Source: Cephalotus follicularis (Eukaryota > Streptophyta > Magnoliopsida > Oxalidales > Cephalotaceae). From it: a DNA stretch of 64,000 nt. Where the stretch lies: positions 14,915 through 78,914 of the forward strand of contig BDDD01002100.1 of assembly GCA_001972305.1 (NCBI GenBank). The letters are read 5' to 3'. Both the position numbers and the translations under genes were made by a program. Shown here one piece after another: positions 45,057 through 55,096 of this stretch (position 1 is its first letter; the number at the start of each line of letters is the position of its first letter). The notes beneath the pieces were generated by a model. That model was not told the DNA's origin, made no database searches, and saw nothing but the letters and a program-made list of their open reading frames with translations.

Positions 45057-46131
45057 AGAAATGTAAAGTAAAATAATGTGATGAAGCATAAAAATGTAGT
45101 GTTATATAAGTGATAAAGGCAGACCATATAGAAAGGAAATTCTAATGTACTGTTAATGTTGTGTAATGTTAACGTAGTGTAGTGTAATGTAATGTACTGG
45201 ATCACCACCGAGATGAGCCAGTAAGGCTATTTCTGAGATGACCTAATGGGTCACCGAATTGAGCTGAACCAGATGGGTCACCGAAATAGTCGAGTGGATC
45301 ACCGATTGAGATGAGCCATTGGATCACCAACTGAGATGAGCCGATGGATCACCGACCGAGTTGAGCCTCGCGAACTGAATAACTGTAATTGTATAGTGAA
45401 TGTCTAGGTTCCTCTCCTTTGCCTATAATGCCTAGAGCCCGTATATTGCTCTTCCTAAAGCCGAGGACCCGAGGAACCGATCTGCCTTCAATGTAATGTT
45501 TATTCCTGTCCCGACTCATCTACCTTAACGTCTGGAGTGCGTTATCGCTCCTCCTCAAGTAGGGGATGACGAGGAAGGATTTATATGACTATTAGTAATT
45601 GTCAATGATTATGAAGGACTTATAGTGACAGTGACTGTACTGAATGGAAAAGACTGTACTGTTATCGATTACGAGTGAATGTTATTGATTGGACTGAACT
45701 GTTATTGCATCTCTCATTGCATTGCATAAGTCTGTTGCATCTGCATCTTCCATCCGTATGTGGGTAGTAGTTCCTACACGACCAGTGGTCGCTGACCTAT
45801 TGCATTTTAATGTAATGAGTCAGGTACAGGTGGAGCTTGCAACTAGCCGAGGATTGAATCCCCGGGTGAGTCTCCTCCATTTTTATTAAAGTTCGACGAC
45901 CCAGGAGCATAAGGACATTGTATTTTTTGTTTTATGACCTGCCGACTTGTGGTAGAGCTGTTGTAAATAGTATTGTACATAACTGGGTAATATCCACTCA
46001 AGTGATATTTTATTGGATTTATTTCGCATATGTTATTATATTGTTAAATGTTTTTAATTATTCCGCTAAATTGGAAATGATTGGTACTGTTCGTACCCTG
46101 AGGGTCCACCCTTGGGGTTTGGGGCTTTACA
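45057..46131 (+). repeat. Tekay-like 3' LTR, segment 2
   Basis: AAGTAAAATAATGTGATGAA onward aligns with 29888-30994 of the 5' LTR, including the tandem GATCACC units (45200-45370) and the terminal GGGGCTTTACA. The GC-rich block present in the 5' LTR is missing here. Confidence 0.9.
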
Positions 46132-46285
46132 CTCAAACCTAAGGGGGTTAATCGTTAACAGACTCAAACCTAAGGGGGTTAATCGTTAACAGACTCAAAC
46201 CTGAGGGGGTTTTTATAATATTTGAAAAAATAAAGGGTAAAGTGTTAATGAGTCCAAACCTTAGGGGAATTTTTGTATTTTAGCC
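46132..46285 (+). mobile_element. Mutator-type MITE, right half
   Basis: Begins with the TSD copy CTCAA and carries three 31-bp tandem units CTCAAACCTAAGGGGGTTAA.. (46132, 46163, 46194). Ends GTATTTTAGCC, the inverted partner of 27585. Flanked by TAATTTAAT. Confidence 0.8.
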
Positions 46286-46750
46286 TAATTTAATTCTCAT
46301 TGGTGCCTATTAATTACTTGTTGATCTGTGATGCTATTATTACGCAATTTGTGGTGCCTATTAATTTGACTCTCATAATTTTTTTGTGTAAGTAAAAATA
46401 ACACAAATTGCTTTGTTACTTATTCATCAAATCAAATTCATATGTACTTATTCATATGCATGGCTGTGGAACAAAATACTACTCTTTTTTTTTTTGCCTC
46501 CCTCACATCTCCTCATCAAGATCTTTCTTTTACCTATAAAAACAAGCAAATTCATATGTACTGGACCAAAACCACCATATGTGGACTCCACTTTCTCATT
46601 TTCATTATGTGTTGTAAATAACTAAAATATAATAAATTCAGTATAAATAAAATGCATATGCACAAAAACCAAAATTTAAGCAATATGATAAAAGTTAAAC
46701 AAAAAAAATCCACTAAGGGTTTCTATTGTTAGTGAAAGAGAAAGCATTAG
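46286..46750. other. AT-rich spacer
   Basis: Non-coding; GTGCCTATTAATT occurs twice (46302 and 46351) and AAATTCATATGTACT twice (46433 and 46549). No element ends recognised. Confidence 0.5.
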
Positions 46751-48487
46751 TGTCATGCCCTGAACCGTAGGTTGGGCCCAAAAACTCGACAAGTGGCAAT
46801 CCGTACAATCATCAATAACCATAAAAATTTAAAACTTAAATAATCATAAACATAAACCACGTATTTAAAGTGTGGATATACAGACCCAGTTCGATACATT
46901 TAAAATACACTGCTATAAATCAGTAGATAAATAAATAATTACATAATTTATTCCTTGCGAGTCTGATCATAAAACGCACCGTTGAGGAGGAGGAACTTAC
47001 TATAACCTTATCCTTAGTGCTGCTGCGATGTGCCTCCACTACCTGTTCCTATACCTAGCCCATTCAAAAGAATGGGTCAGCAACCCTAGTGGTTGTGTAG
47101 GTCACCACATCTACGGGCACATACCAGAGGAAACAACAATACAAGCAGAGGAGAAAAATATAACATTTGCATGCATACCATGAACATCATATAATAATCA
47201 TCCTTTGTCCTCGGACTACTCTACTCAACCATACATATCAATCACACAACAGAGGAGTCTAGTCCGGTCATCCTATGGTATGGTCAGTGTGTAAGGTTCA
47301 CCATTGGTGAATTCTCCCGAGATCAGTTCACCCCTTGGGTTCACCTGCTTGGCGGAATTCTCCCATGTTGGGCTCACCTGCCAGGGATCATCCCTATACT
47401 TCCTTACTATTTTCCTTTCTTTCCTTTAACATTTATAATCCATTCCTTAAGTCTGACCAGAGTACATCATTGTGCATGGCACTTCCCATGCACAATGCTC
47501 AAACACGTGCATGATGCATGCACAGCCATTACACACCACGTATAGGTATACCAGGGACGCCTACATGCCAACCTTCCATTTACTTTCCTTGTGAGTGCAT
47601 ACAGGGGCTATTCATCTCACGAGCGCCTGTAAGGATCACGTGCAATCACATGCCAGGGACGCATGTGTATACATATACCATTTCCTTCTTCATCAACGCA
47701 TATAAGGAGTGCGTACCAGGGGACAACGCGTGCCCATCATGCGCGTTCGGCTCAGGGCAGGAGAGAGCTCATCGTCGTCACCTACTCGGGCGAAGGCAGA
47801 GGAGAGCGTGGCGCCATGTGAGGCATGCTCGAGAAGCATGGATTCTGGGCGCAAGTCACCCATGGTGTTGGCACCCCAGGTGAGCAACTTCCCTGGCATT
47901 CACCATGGCACCTCAGCCCGGCTCTGATTTCCTCTGGCGTCGTCACCTTGCATACATGGCACCCCTGGCATTAAGGTATCTCGGCATGCACTGGAGGGGA
48001 GCTCGGGCCTGCATGGAGCTCGGGCGTGGCATGGGGAGCTCGGGCATGGTATGGGGAGCTCGACACCACGGGCGTATCACTTCTAGCCTAGCACCACGGC
48101 TCGGATCCTCTGGCGTTAGCTCCTCAGGCATGACATGATTACAAAGGTGTTAAACAACACTCTCGGGTGCATGCATGGGGCACGCCGGTGACAAGGAGAG
48201 CTCGACGCTTGCCGACGAGGAGCTCGGGTGTCTCGCCATGCATGGACGCATGGCCAGAGGAGCTCAACTCTACCATGGCATCTACATTCATGACGTCCTC
48301 GTGCGACATGCACTGTTTATACAAACAGGAACGCATAGAGCAGGGAGGGGACGCCCACGTGATACGCATATGTGTATTTATGTATATATATATATATGAA
48401 AAAAAACTATAAAAATAACAATGAATGCTCAAGAAATATATGAAAAACAATGCAATAAATGAAAGAACAATAGGGGTAGGATTTACC
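46751..48487 (-). mobile_element. Gypsy (Tekay-like) LTR, minus strand, 3' portion
   Basis: Plus-strand TGTCATGCCCTGAACC at 46751 is the LTR terminus (minus strand ends CAGGGCATGACA). Moving right come the GAATGGGTCAGCAACCC block, AT-rich sequence, a GC-rich word-repeat block (47500-48350), and at 48470-48487 the reverse of TCTGGTAAATCCTACCCCT, matching the leader/donor area of the LTR at 28301. The LTR start (about 0.4 kb more) is missing at the junction with the Athila-like element. Confidence 0.7.
47500..48350 (-). repeat. GC-rich word-repeat block of minus-strand LTR
   Basis: Dense CATGCATGC, GAGCTCGGGC, CCAGGGACGC and CAGAGGAG words, like 300-1700 and 28488-29640. ORFs overlap in most frames and carry no known domain. 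Confidence 0.65.
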
Positions 48488-49956
48488 AGATATGATCATG
48501 GAGACTCAAAGTAATGAAGCTCATAAAGGTACATGGTCTCCTCCATCGGAGCAGCTGGAAACTAAAGAAACTTATTCAACCGTTGCCCAATTAATTTGAA
48601 AACATCTTCAGTACCTGACTTACAAATCTCAAAAACAACGTGTGAGTAAACAGTTTTAACAATATACGGACCATCCCATCGGGATCTCAATTTTACAGGA
48701 AACATATGTAACCGTGATATGTACAAAAGAACCTTGTCTCCTACTTTGAAATTCTTTCATAAAATACGCGCATCATGAAAGGCCTTGGTCTTTTCTTTGG
48801 AAATATTTGCGTTGTCATATGCATCATTTCGGATCTCTTCCAACTCAGATAGTTGGAGAGCACGATGACTACCCGCAATGGAATGATCAAAATTGAATTA
48901 CTTAATGGCCCAAAAGGCTTGATGTTCCAATTCAACCAGAAGATGACAAGCTTTACCGTATACAAGTCGATAAGGAGATTGACCAATATCAGTCTTAAAA
49001 GCGGTTCGATAAGCCCATAGAGCATTTACGATTCGGGTGGACCAATCCTTTCGGCTAGGGTTGACCGTTTTTTCTAAGATTTGCTTTATTTGGCGATTGG
49101 ATACTTCAACTTGCCCATTAGTTTGCGGATGGTAAGGTGTGGAAAGTTTGTGAGTGATCCCATATCTATTCATGAGAGCTTCAAAATTGCAAATGCAAAA
49201 GTGGGTATCCCTATCACTGATGATGGCATGTGGGGCACTAAAACAAGAAAACATATGTTCCTTGAGGAACTTGACAACCACAGAGTTGTCATTGGTTCGA
49301 CAAGGAATCGCCTCAATCCATTTTGAGACATAGTCAATAGCCAGAAGGATGTATAAATTCCCAAACGAATTGGGAAAATGACCCATGAAATAAATACCCC
49401 AAACATCAAAAATCTCTACTGTAAAAATCGGAGTTAAGGGCATCGTATTCCTCTTAGTCACACGGCCTAATGATTGACAAGACGAACAAGCCCTACAGTA
49501 CTGAAAAGCATATTTGAAAAGTGTCGGCCAATAAAAACCACATTGTAAAACCTTGGCCGATGTCTTTGTTGGGCCAAAATGGCCACCACACGCCTGATCA
49601 TGATAAAACGAGAGTATAGATCGACACTCATGATTAGGAACACATCGTCGCATAATCTGGTCAGGACATGCTTCAAACAGGTAAGGATCATCCCAAAAAA
49701 AGTGTTTGACTTGCAAGAGAAACCGATGCTTATCTTGAGCAGACCACTTGGATGGTACACTTCCCGTGACAAGAAAATTCACTATGTCCGCATACCATGG
49801 TTCGCTCTCGACACGCATAAGTCGCTCATCTGGAAAGTTCTCATTGATCGGACCCTTTTCCTTAGGAGCATTGGAAAGTTGGGATAAGTGGTCGGCAACC
49901 AAATTCTCAGTCCCTTTCTTGTCTCTAATTTCCACGTCGAACTCTTGAAGTAGCAA
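48488..49956 (-). pseudogene. Athila-like integrase
   Basis: One long open frame (49956-48898) begins in the RNase H tail ([26 protein letters not shown]) and runs into integrase: zinc domain [20 protein letters not shown] and [11 protein letters not shown], core [45 protein letters not shown] and [20 protein letters not shown], then [20 protein letters not shown]. Catalytic D, D and E are plausible at these blocks, though DVWGID appears as DVWGIY, so the first core Asp may be lost. The C-terminal part continues after a frame change (49025-48741) and reaches VLLYISRLHMFPVKLRSRWD near 48660. Confidence 0.9.
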
Positions 49957-51066
49957 AACCCAACGGATAAGTCACGCTTTTGCATCCTTTTTAGCCACTA
50001 GGTACTGAATTGCAACATGATCAATATAAACAATGACAAGTGATCCTAAAAGGTACGACCAGAATTTTTTGAGTGCAAAGACCACAGCTAAAAACTCATT
50101 CTCAGTAGTCGTGTAATTTAATTGTGTATTGGAAAGGGTATTACTTGCGTAGTAAAAGACGTGAGGCAATTTATTCATCCTTTGTCCGAGAACAGCTCCT
50201 ATTTCATTATCTGACACATCACACATAATCTCAAAAGCCTCAGTCCAAATGGGTGCCTGAATGATAGGAGCCGAAGTAAGCTCCGTCTTTAAGCGGTTAA
50301 AAGCTTCAAGGCACTCATAAGAGAAAACAAAGTCTTGATCTTTCGCTAGGAGCGATATCAAGGGTCGTGCCACATTGCTAAAATCTTTGATTAACCTACG
50401 ATAAAAACTAGCATGTCCGAGGAATACTTGGATGTCTTTCACATTTCGAGGTGGAGGCAAATGTTTGATGACTTCAATTATCACTTTATCTACTTGAATT
50501 CCTTCTTTTGACACTACATGTCCGAGAACAATCCCCTTCTTCACCATGAAATTGCACTTCTACCAATTAAGAACCAAATTCTTCTCTCGACTTCTTTTGA
50601 GTACTAATTTCAGATGTTGAAGGCATTCAGAGAACGAGGAACAGTGAACAGAGAAGTCATCCATAAACACTTCAAGGAAATCTTCCACTATATAGGAGAA
50701 AATACTCATCATGCATCTTTGGAAGGTCGCAGGGGCACTGCAGAGGCCAAGCGGCATGCGTCGATAAGCAAATGTTCCAAAAGGGCACGTGAACGTAGTT
50801 TTCTCTTGATCTTGCGGAGCAATGGGAATTTGATTGTATCCGGAGTACCCATCGAAAAAACAGTAATACTCATGACCAGCCAACCTATCCAACATTTGAT
50901 CGATAAATGGAAGGGGAAAATGATCCTTCAAGGTGGCTGTATTCAACTTGCGGTAGTCGATGCACACCCTCCATCCTATTTGGACTTTCGTCAGAATTAA
51001 ATCATTGATGGAGGATTGCACGACCGTCACTCTGGATTTCTTTGGAACAACGTGGACTGGACTCAC
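49957..51066 (-). pseudogene. Athila-like reverse transcriptase and RNase H
   Basis: 51066-50560: SPVHVVPKKS, WRVCIDYRKLNTATLKDHFP, GYSGYNQIPIAPQDQEKTTF, PFGTFAYRRMPLGLCSAPAT and the active-site VFMDDFSVHC, intact in its two Asp. A TAG stop (about 50559, family Glu) precedes CNFMVKKGIVLGHVVSKEGI. 50547-49972 holds the thumb and RNase H: FLGHASFYRRLIKDFSNVAR, FEIMCDVSDNEIGAVLGQR, TTTENEFLAVVFALKKFWSY and VYIDHVAIQYLVAKKDAKA, with a TGA where the family has Arg before LIRW. The CGA-to-TGA form fits methylation decay. Confidence 0.92.
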
Positions 51067-51499
51067 CTACTGACTATCTGAGATGGGATAAATGATCCCA
51101 TTATCTAGCCACTTCAAGATTTCTTTTTGTATGGCTTATTTCATCAATGGATTTGCCCTTCGCTAAGGTTCTCTAGAAAGTTTGGATCCCTCTATGAGAT
51201 TTATGTGATGCTCGTAAATAGAAGAGATGATTCACTTGATGTCAGTCATAGTCCACCCGATTGCCTCCTTGTTTTCTTTGAGTAAGTGAACAACCTCCTC
51301 TTCTTGATGAGAAGTAAGATCGGACGAAAAAATAATAGGAAGAGTTTGGTTTTCACCTAAGAATGAGTATTTCAACGAGGAGGGCAATTACTTCAATTCA
51401 AATTTCAGAGGCTCTTCTATTGATGGTTTAGGTAGAGATGTGGACAAAGGGCCTAGTGGCTCTAATGGCTGTATGATAAACACATCAAAGAAATCCCCT

Positions 51500-52400
51500 C
51501 CGTCAACATCCTCTAATTCCTACATACACTCCTTGAAATTTCCATCAAAATCAATGTCAAAGTGCGTATCAATGTGGTCAGAAATTGATTGTAACGCATT
51601 TGCTTCATCGAAGTAAACTGGATGCTTTCCCAAACGAAAGACATTAAAATCCACTGACGTGTTGCCAAAACTTAACTTCATCAGACCATTAAAAAAATTG
51701 ATTAAAACATTACTCATCGCTAAGAATGGTCTACCGAGGATAACCAGGATTTGATCATTGAGATTTAAAACAAGCTGGGTATCTAAAACGACAAAGTCGA
51801 CAAGAAAGAAAAACTCACTAACCTTGATCAAAGCATCCTCAACTTTTACTCGAGATACTTTCACAGACCTATCCGCTAATTGCAATGTCATCTTGGTCGA
51901 GCACAATTCTCCTAAACCAAGCTTCTCGTAGACTGATGATGGCAACAAATTCACACTCAATCCTAAGTCTAGTAAAGCATGTTCAATTTTGGTGTTGCCA
52001 ATGAAACAAGAGATTATCGGGCAGTCAGGGTCTTTATACTTTTGCACCATGGGTTGCGAAAAAATCGTACTAATGTTCGCTGCCAAGAAAGCCTTTTTTG
52101 GAGGTTGAATGATACTTTTTTTAGTGCATAAGTCTTTTAGGACTTTTGCGTAAGAGGTCACCTGCTCAATGGCCTCTAGCAATGGAATATTGATTTGGAC
52201 TTGCTTAAATGTTTCAATGATCTTTTCCATCACGGGAGCTTTCTTAGTTTGCAATCTCTTTGGAAAAGGAGCTGGTGGATCTTATGAACTCTCGAGCATC
52301 GCCACTGGTTGTTTCTTCTACTCGTCCTCTTGCTCCTTCCTCGATTCCTCTTGCGCACTTAAATTTGTTGCATGCACAAAGGAGTCAACCAATGGTTCAT
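51500..52400 (-). pseudogene. Athila-like protease region
   Basis: The open stretch 52254-51520 starts in the gag-protease linker (KAPVMEKIIETFKQVQINIP, EAIEQVTSYAKVLKDLCTKK) and holds the retropepsin core CFIGNTKIEHALLDLGLSVN, LLPSSVYEKLGLGEL and the C-terminal VILGRPFLAMSNVLINF. The active-site triplet reads DLG, normal for this group. Upstream sequence (to about 52400) is acidic linker. Confidence 0.87.
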
Positions 52401-53905
52401 TGAAATTTTCATGTGCCGAGGACTCCTCCAACTGCTGGCTCACATTTTCGGTTTGATCCACTGGTTGGTATGCATTTCCACTCCTTAGGGCAAAAACTTG
52501 CTTTGATGGGCCCGAGGAGGAAGAGGAGACTTACGGATTCGATGTCGGTTGGGTGTGAAAGGAATGGTTCATGGTATACCTCGGATTCGGGTTTGGCTGA
52601 GAAGGCATCTTGCCTTTCTCTCTTGCATGTAGAGCAGACGCAAGTTATGAAATTTTCTTCTCCATGTTATGCTGACTAGTCATTACAGTGCTCATGAGAA
52701 GCAACATGCTCTCTTCTAAAGAGGAAATCCTAGATGTGTCTTCCATTTGGTTCAAAAATTCAGGTGATTGTTGATTTTGAAACTGACTTTGTGGTGGGAA
52801 GGATGGTCGGACATTATTGGGAGTAGGGGGAAACCTCTGATAAGTCTGCTATGGAGCAGACTAGCCAGTAAGGTTCAAAGGTTGCCCCGAAAAGTTTGAT
52901 TGTTGACCTGGAAAGTTTGAAGGTTCTCTCAAGTTTTACCCTTGACTCCATAAGAAGTTTGGATGATTTCTCCAACCCGGATTGTAAGTGTTACTATACG
53001 GGTTGTATTGATTCATAGCGGACACATTCTCAGGAGAATACTGATTTTCAATGTAACTTTGGCATTCTTCGATCACATGACTAGGAGACTGACACCAAGA
53101 GCACATAGGGATGCTCTGATTTAAGAGATTCGCATGCTCGGGTCCCCTAATTAACGACTCTAATATCTTGAGGCGGCTATCTAAATGTGCCTCTAGAGCT
53201 ACTGATCCCTCAATAACATACCCCTTACTCGGCAAAGCTCTCTCAGAAACTTGAGTGGACTCCCACTCCCTAGTTCGCTCACCCAAATATAAAAGGAAAT
53301 TTCAAGCCTCATTTTCATCAGTGTATGAGGTGTACCCATCAGGACACATTGATTCGACCAATTGCTTGGTCTAATAGTCGATGCCCTCGTAGATGATTTG
53401 ACACAAATGCCACGTGTTCAAACTGTGATGTGGACACTCTAAGAGAAGGTCTTTTAAATGTTCCATACATCAAGAGAATGATTCATTGGGTCACTGACGA
53501 AACTGGAGAATGTCGTTCCTAAGTTTACTGGATTTGTGAAGCGGAAAGAATTTCTTGATGAACGAAATAGTGAATGGTCCCATGTAGAGATGGAACCATT
53601 TGGGAGACTGTAGAGCCACTTTTTAGCTCCATCTTTCAAAGAAAAAAATGATAAAAACGCAATTTGATTGCATCATCCAAGAGTTGCTGATGTTTCATGA
53701 GGGCACACACCTCCTCGAACTCGTGAAGGAAGAGATATGCATCATCATTGGGTAATCTGTGAAAGTGCAGGAGCATGCTAATTAATTGGGATTTCAACTC
53801 GAAATTGTTCCCTTGAGGGGCAGGCAACTGGATACAGGATGGTTGCGCTATCCTCGCAGGTTAGAATCTATCGCGCAGAGTTTGGATGGGGCGTTCGTCA
53901 GCCAT
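52401..53905 (-). pseudogene. Athila-like gag
   Basis: Start set at the ATG at 53905 (MADERPIQTLRDRF, then a stop). From 53827: APQGNNFELKSQLISMLLHF, LHEFEEVCALMKHQQLLDDA and KDGAKKWLYSLPNGSISTWD, the Athila capsid signature. After frame changes 53286-52936 has SIPMCSWCQSPSHVIEECQS, where CSWCQSPSHVIEEC is a zinc-knuckle-like CX2CX4HX4C, and NQYNPYSNTYNPGWRNHPNF. Stops at several points. Confidence 0.85.
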
Positions 53906-54282
53906 GATTTCTTGTTGATTATTAATTCGTTCAACACGGTTATTTGGACCACGCACCCACTCAGTCATAAACTTAAGGAAACTAACTAACTAACGCAATC
54001 CTAAACTAAAACAGAAAACGAAAGGTTAAAGCAGATTTTTTTTTTAATTAAAGTTTATGCAAAGCTAAATTAAACTAAGATTATTAAAACTTATGCAGAA
54101 ATCAAAATTAGCGCAATCAAGGTTTGTTAAAAGCTTACGATGTGAAAGTTTGTTTAAAGCTTATGAACGAACCTTAATTAAACTACGCTAGAAAATTGTT
54201 AGACAAACACAAAAAAGGGAATATAAAAACACAAATAAATACTATGAATCAATTAAACAAATTAAAACTATTTTAAAACTTA
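53906..54282 (-). other. Athila-like leader
   Basis: Untranslated AT-rich leader between primer site and gag, with three AAGCTTATG/AAAGCTTA words. No gene. Confidence 0.6.
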
Positions 54283-54302
54283 TTTCCCAGGCAACGATGC
54301 CA
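54283..54302 (-). promoter_or_regulatory. Athila primer-binding site (tRNA-Asp type)
   Basis: Minus strand TGGCATCGTTGCCTGGGAAA; it differs by about two bases from TGGCGCCGTTGCCGGGGA, the complement of plant tRNA-Asp 3' end known for this group. Confidence 0.8.
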
Positions 54303-54308
54303 AAAACT

Positions 54309-54910
54309 TGTTCAAATGTTTTGAATGTTTTAAATTTATACCGCAAGTACACGGTTGTGCAGTAACAGGTCGAACGCTAGGAAACAAGCTAAATTAATTT
54401 TAATCTATCCAACCTAGGCAAAGTATGCAAAATTTGAGGTTGATTATTAAAAACTACTCCTAAATATGAAAAAATAAATAAAAAGTTGAAACATGCTAAT
54501 AAAGCATCGTCGCTATATAGGAAGGCATCGACAATATAACTTCAAAAAATGAAAGCGTCAACGCTATCAAGAGAAGCGTCAACGGTTATGACAAAGGCAC
54601 TGAAAGCGTCGACGCTTATAGCAAGGCATAGACGGTTAACTGTTCTAAATTGAAAACTAACGAAAATTGAAGATGGAAACTATTAACTAACAAATCAATA
54701 AATAACAGTGAAGAAAATATGCAAGGTAAAACGGTTCTAAGGAATAGAAACTCACCATAGATTATATTGAACAACTCACTTACTTGATTGATCAAACCTT
54801 GATAACCAACGTCAACTAGGTCGATACGGAGTGCGACTGTGATGACAAATCATCAGCGCTTAGTGCTTAAGCGTCGACAGTTTACTCTACACTGTCAGCG
54901 CTTAATGCTT
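54309..54910 (-). repeat. Athila-like 5' LTR, 3' portion, with CGTCGACG motifs
   Basis: The minus-strand end reads CATTTGAACA just before the primer site and the nearby ACCGTGTACTTGCGGTATAA is typical of the group. From 54500 to 54910 there are GAAAGCGTCAACGCT, AAGCGTCAACGG, GAAAGCGTCGACGCTTAT (54602-54619), AAGCGTCGACAG and CAGCGCTTAATGCTT. The LTR start is lost near 54910. Confidence 0.65.
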
Positions 54911-55096
54911 CCATGCACGTTCATCGTCAGAGATACGTCAAACTAGCGAAGGTTAGACAACAACTGGGAATTCTGCTATTACATTTCATGTTTGCGTTTC
55001 ACAATTTAAATCATGTAATCACCCAAACAATTCAAGCATATCATCATAAACAAAATCCAACTGCACATATGCATCAAATCCGCTCTAATACCATTT
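54911..55096 (-). mobile_element. Copia leader with primer-binding site (minus strand)
   Basis: GCTCTAATACCA at 55082-55093 is the reverse complement of TGGTATTAGAGC, three bases from the LTR. The leader is only about 170 bases before it meets Athila LTR sequence, so the rest of this copia element is gone. Confidence 0.65.

Larger units (their letters stand above)
27721..46131 (+). mobile_element. Tekay-like Ty3/gypsy retrotransposon, heavily nested
   Basis: The 5' LTR (27721-30994) starts TGTAACACCC, the 3' LTR ends GGGGCTTTACA at 46131, and TSD CTCAA flanks both (27716-27720, 46132-46136). The internal order is gag, (protease), reverse transcriptase, RNase H, integrase, which defines gypsy. 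LTRs over 3 kb and a tRNA-Met primer site suggest the Tekay/Del group. Nested insertions: solo LTR 31770-32918, solo LTR 34040-36029, copia 38308-44572 plus an LTR fragment to 45056. The LTR ends (30650-30994 against 45796-46131) differ by about 20 substitutions in 330 aligned bases by eye. Coding parts are dead. Confidence 0.92.
48488..54910 (-). mobile_element. Athila-like Ty3/gypsy retrotransposon, minus strand, 3' LTR missing
   Basis: On the minus strand: partial 5' LTR (54910-54309), tRNA-Asp-type primer site (54302-54283), leader, gag (from 53905), protease, reverse transcriptase, RNase H and integrase to about 48488. Domain wording ([31 protein letters not shown]) and the primer site point to the Athila group. 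No 3' LTR lies at the low end, where the sequence joins another LTR fragment directly. Gag and pol carry several stops, so it is inactive, but protein similarity is still high. Confidence 0.87.
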
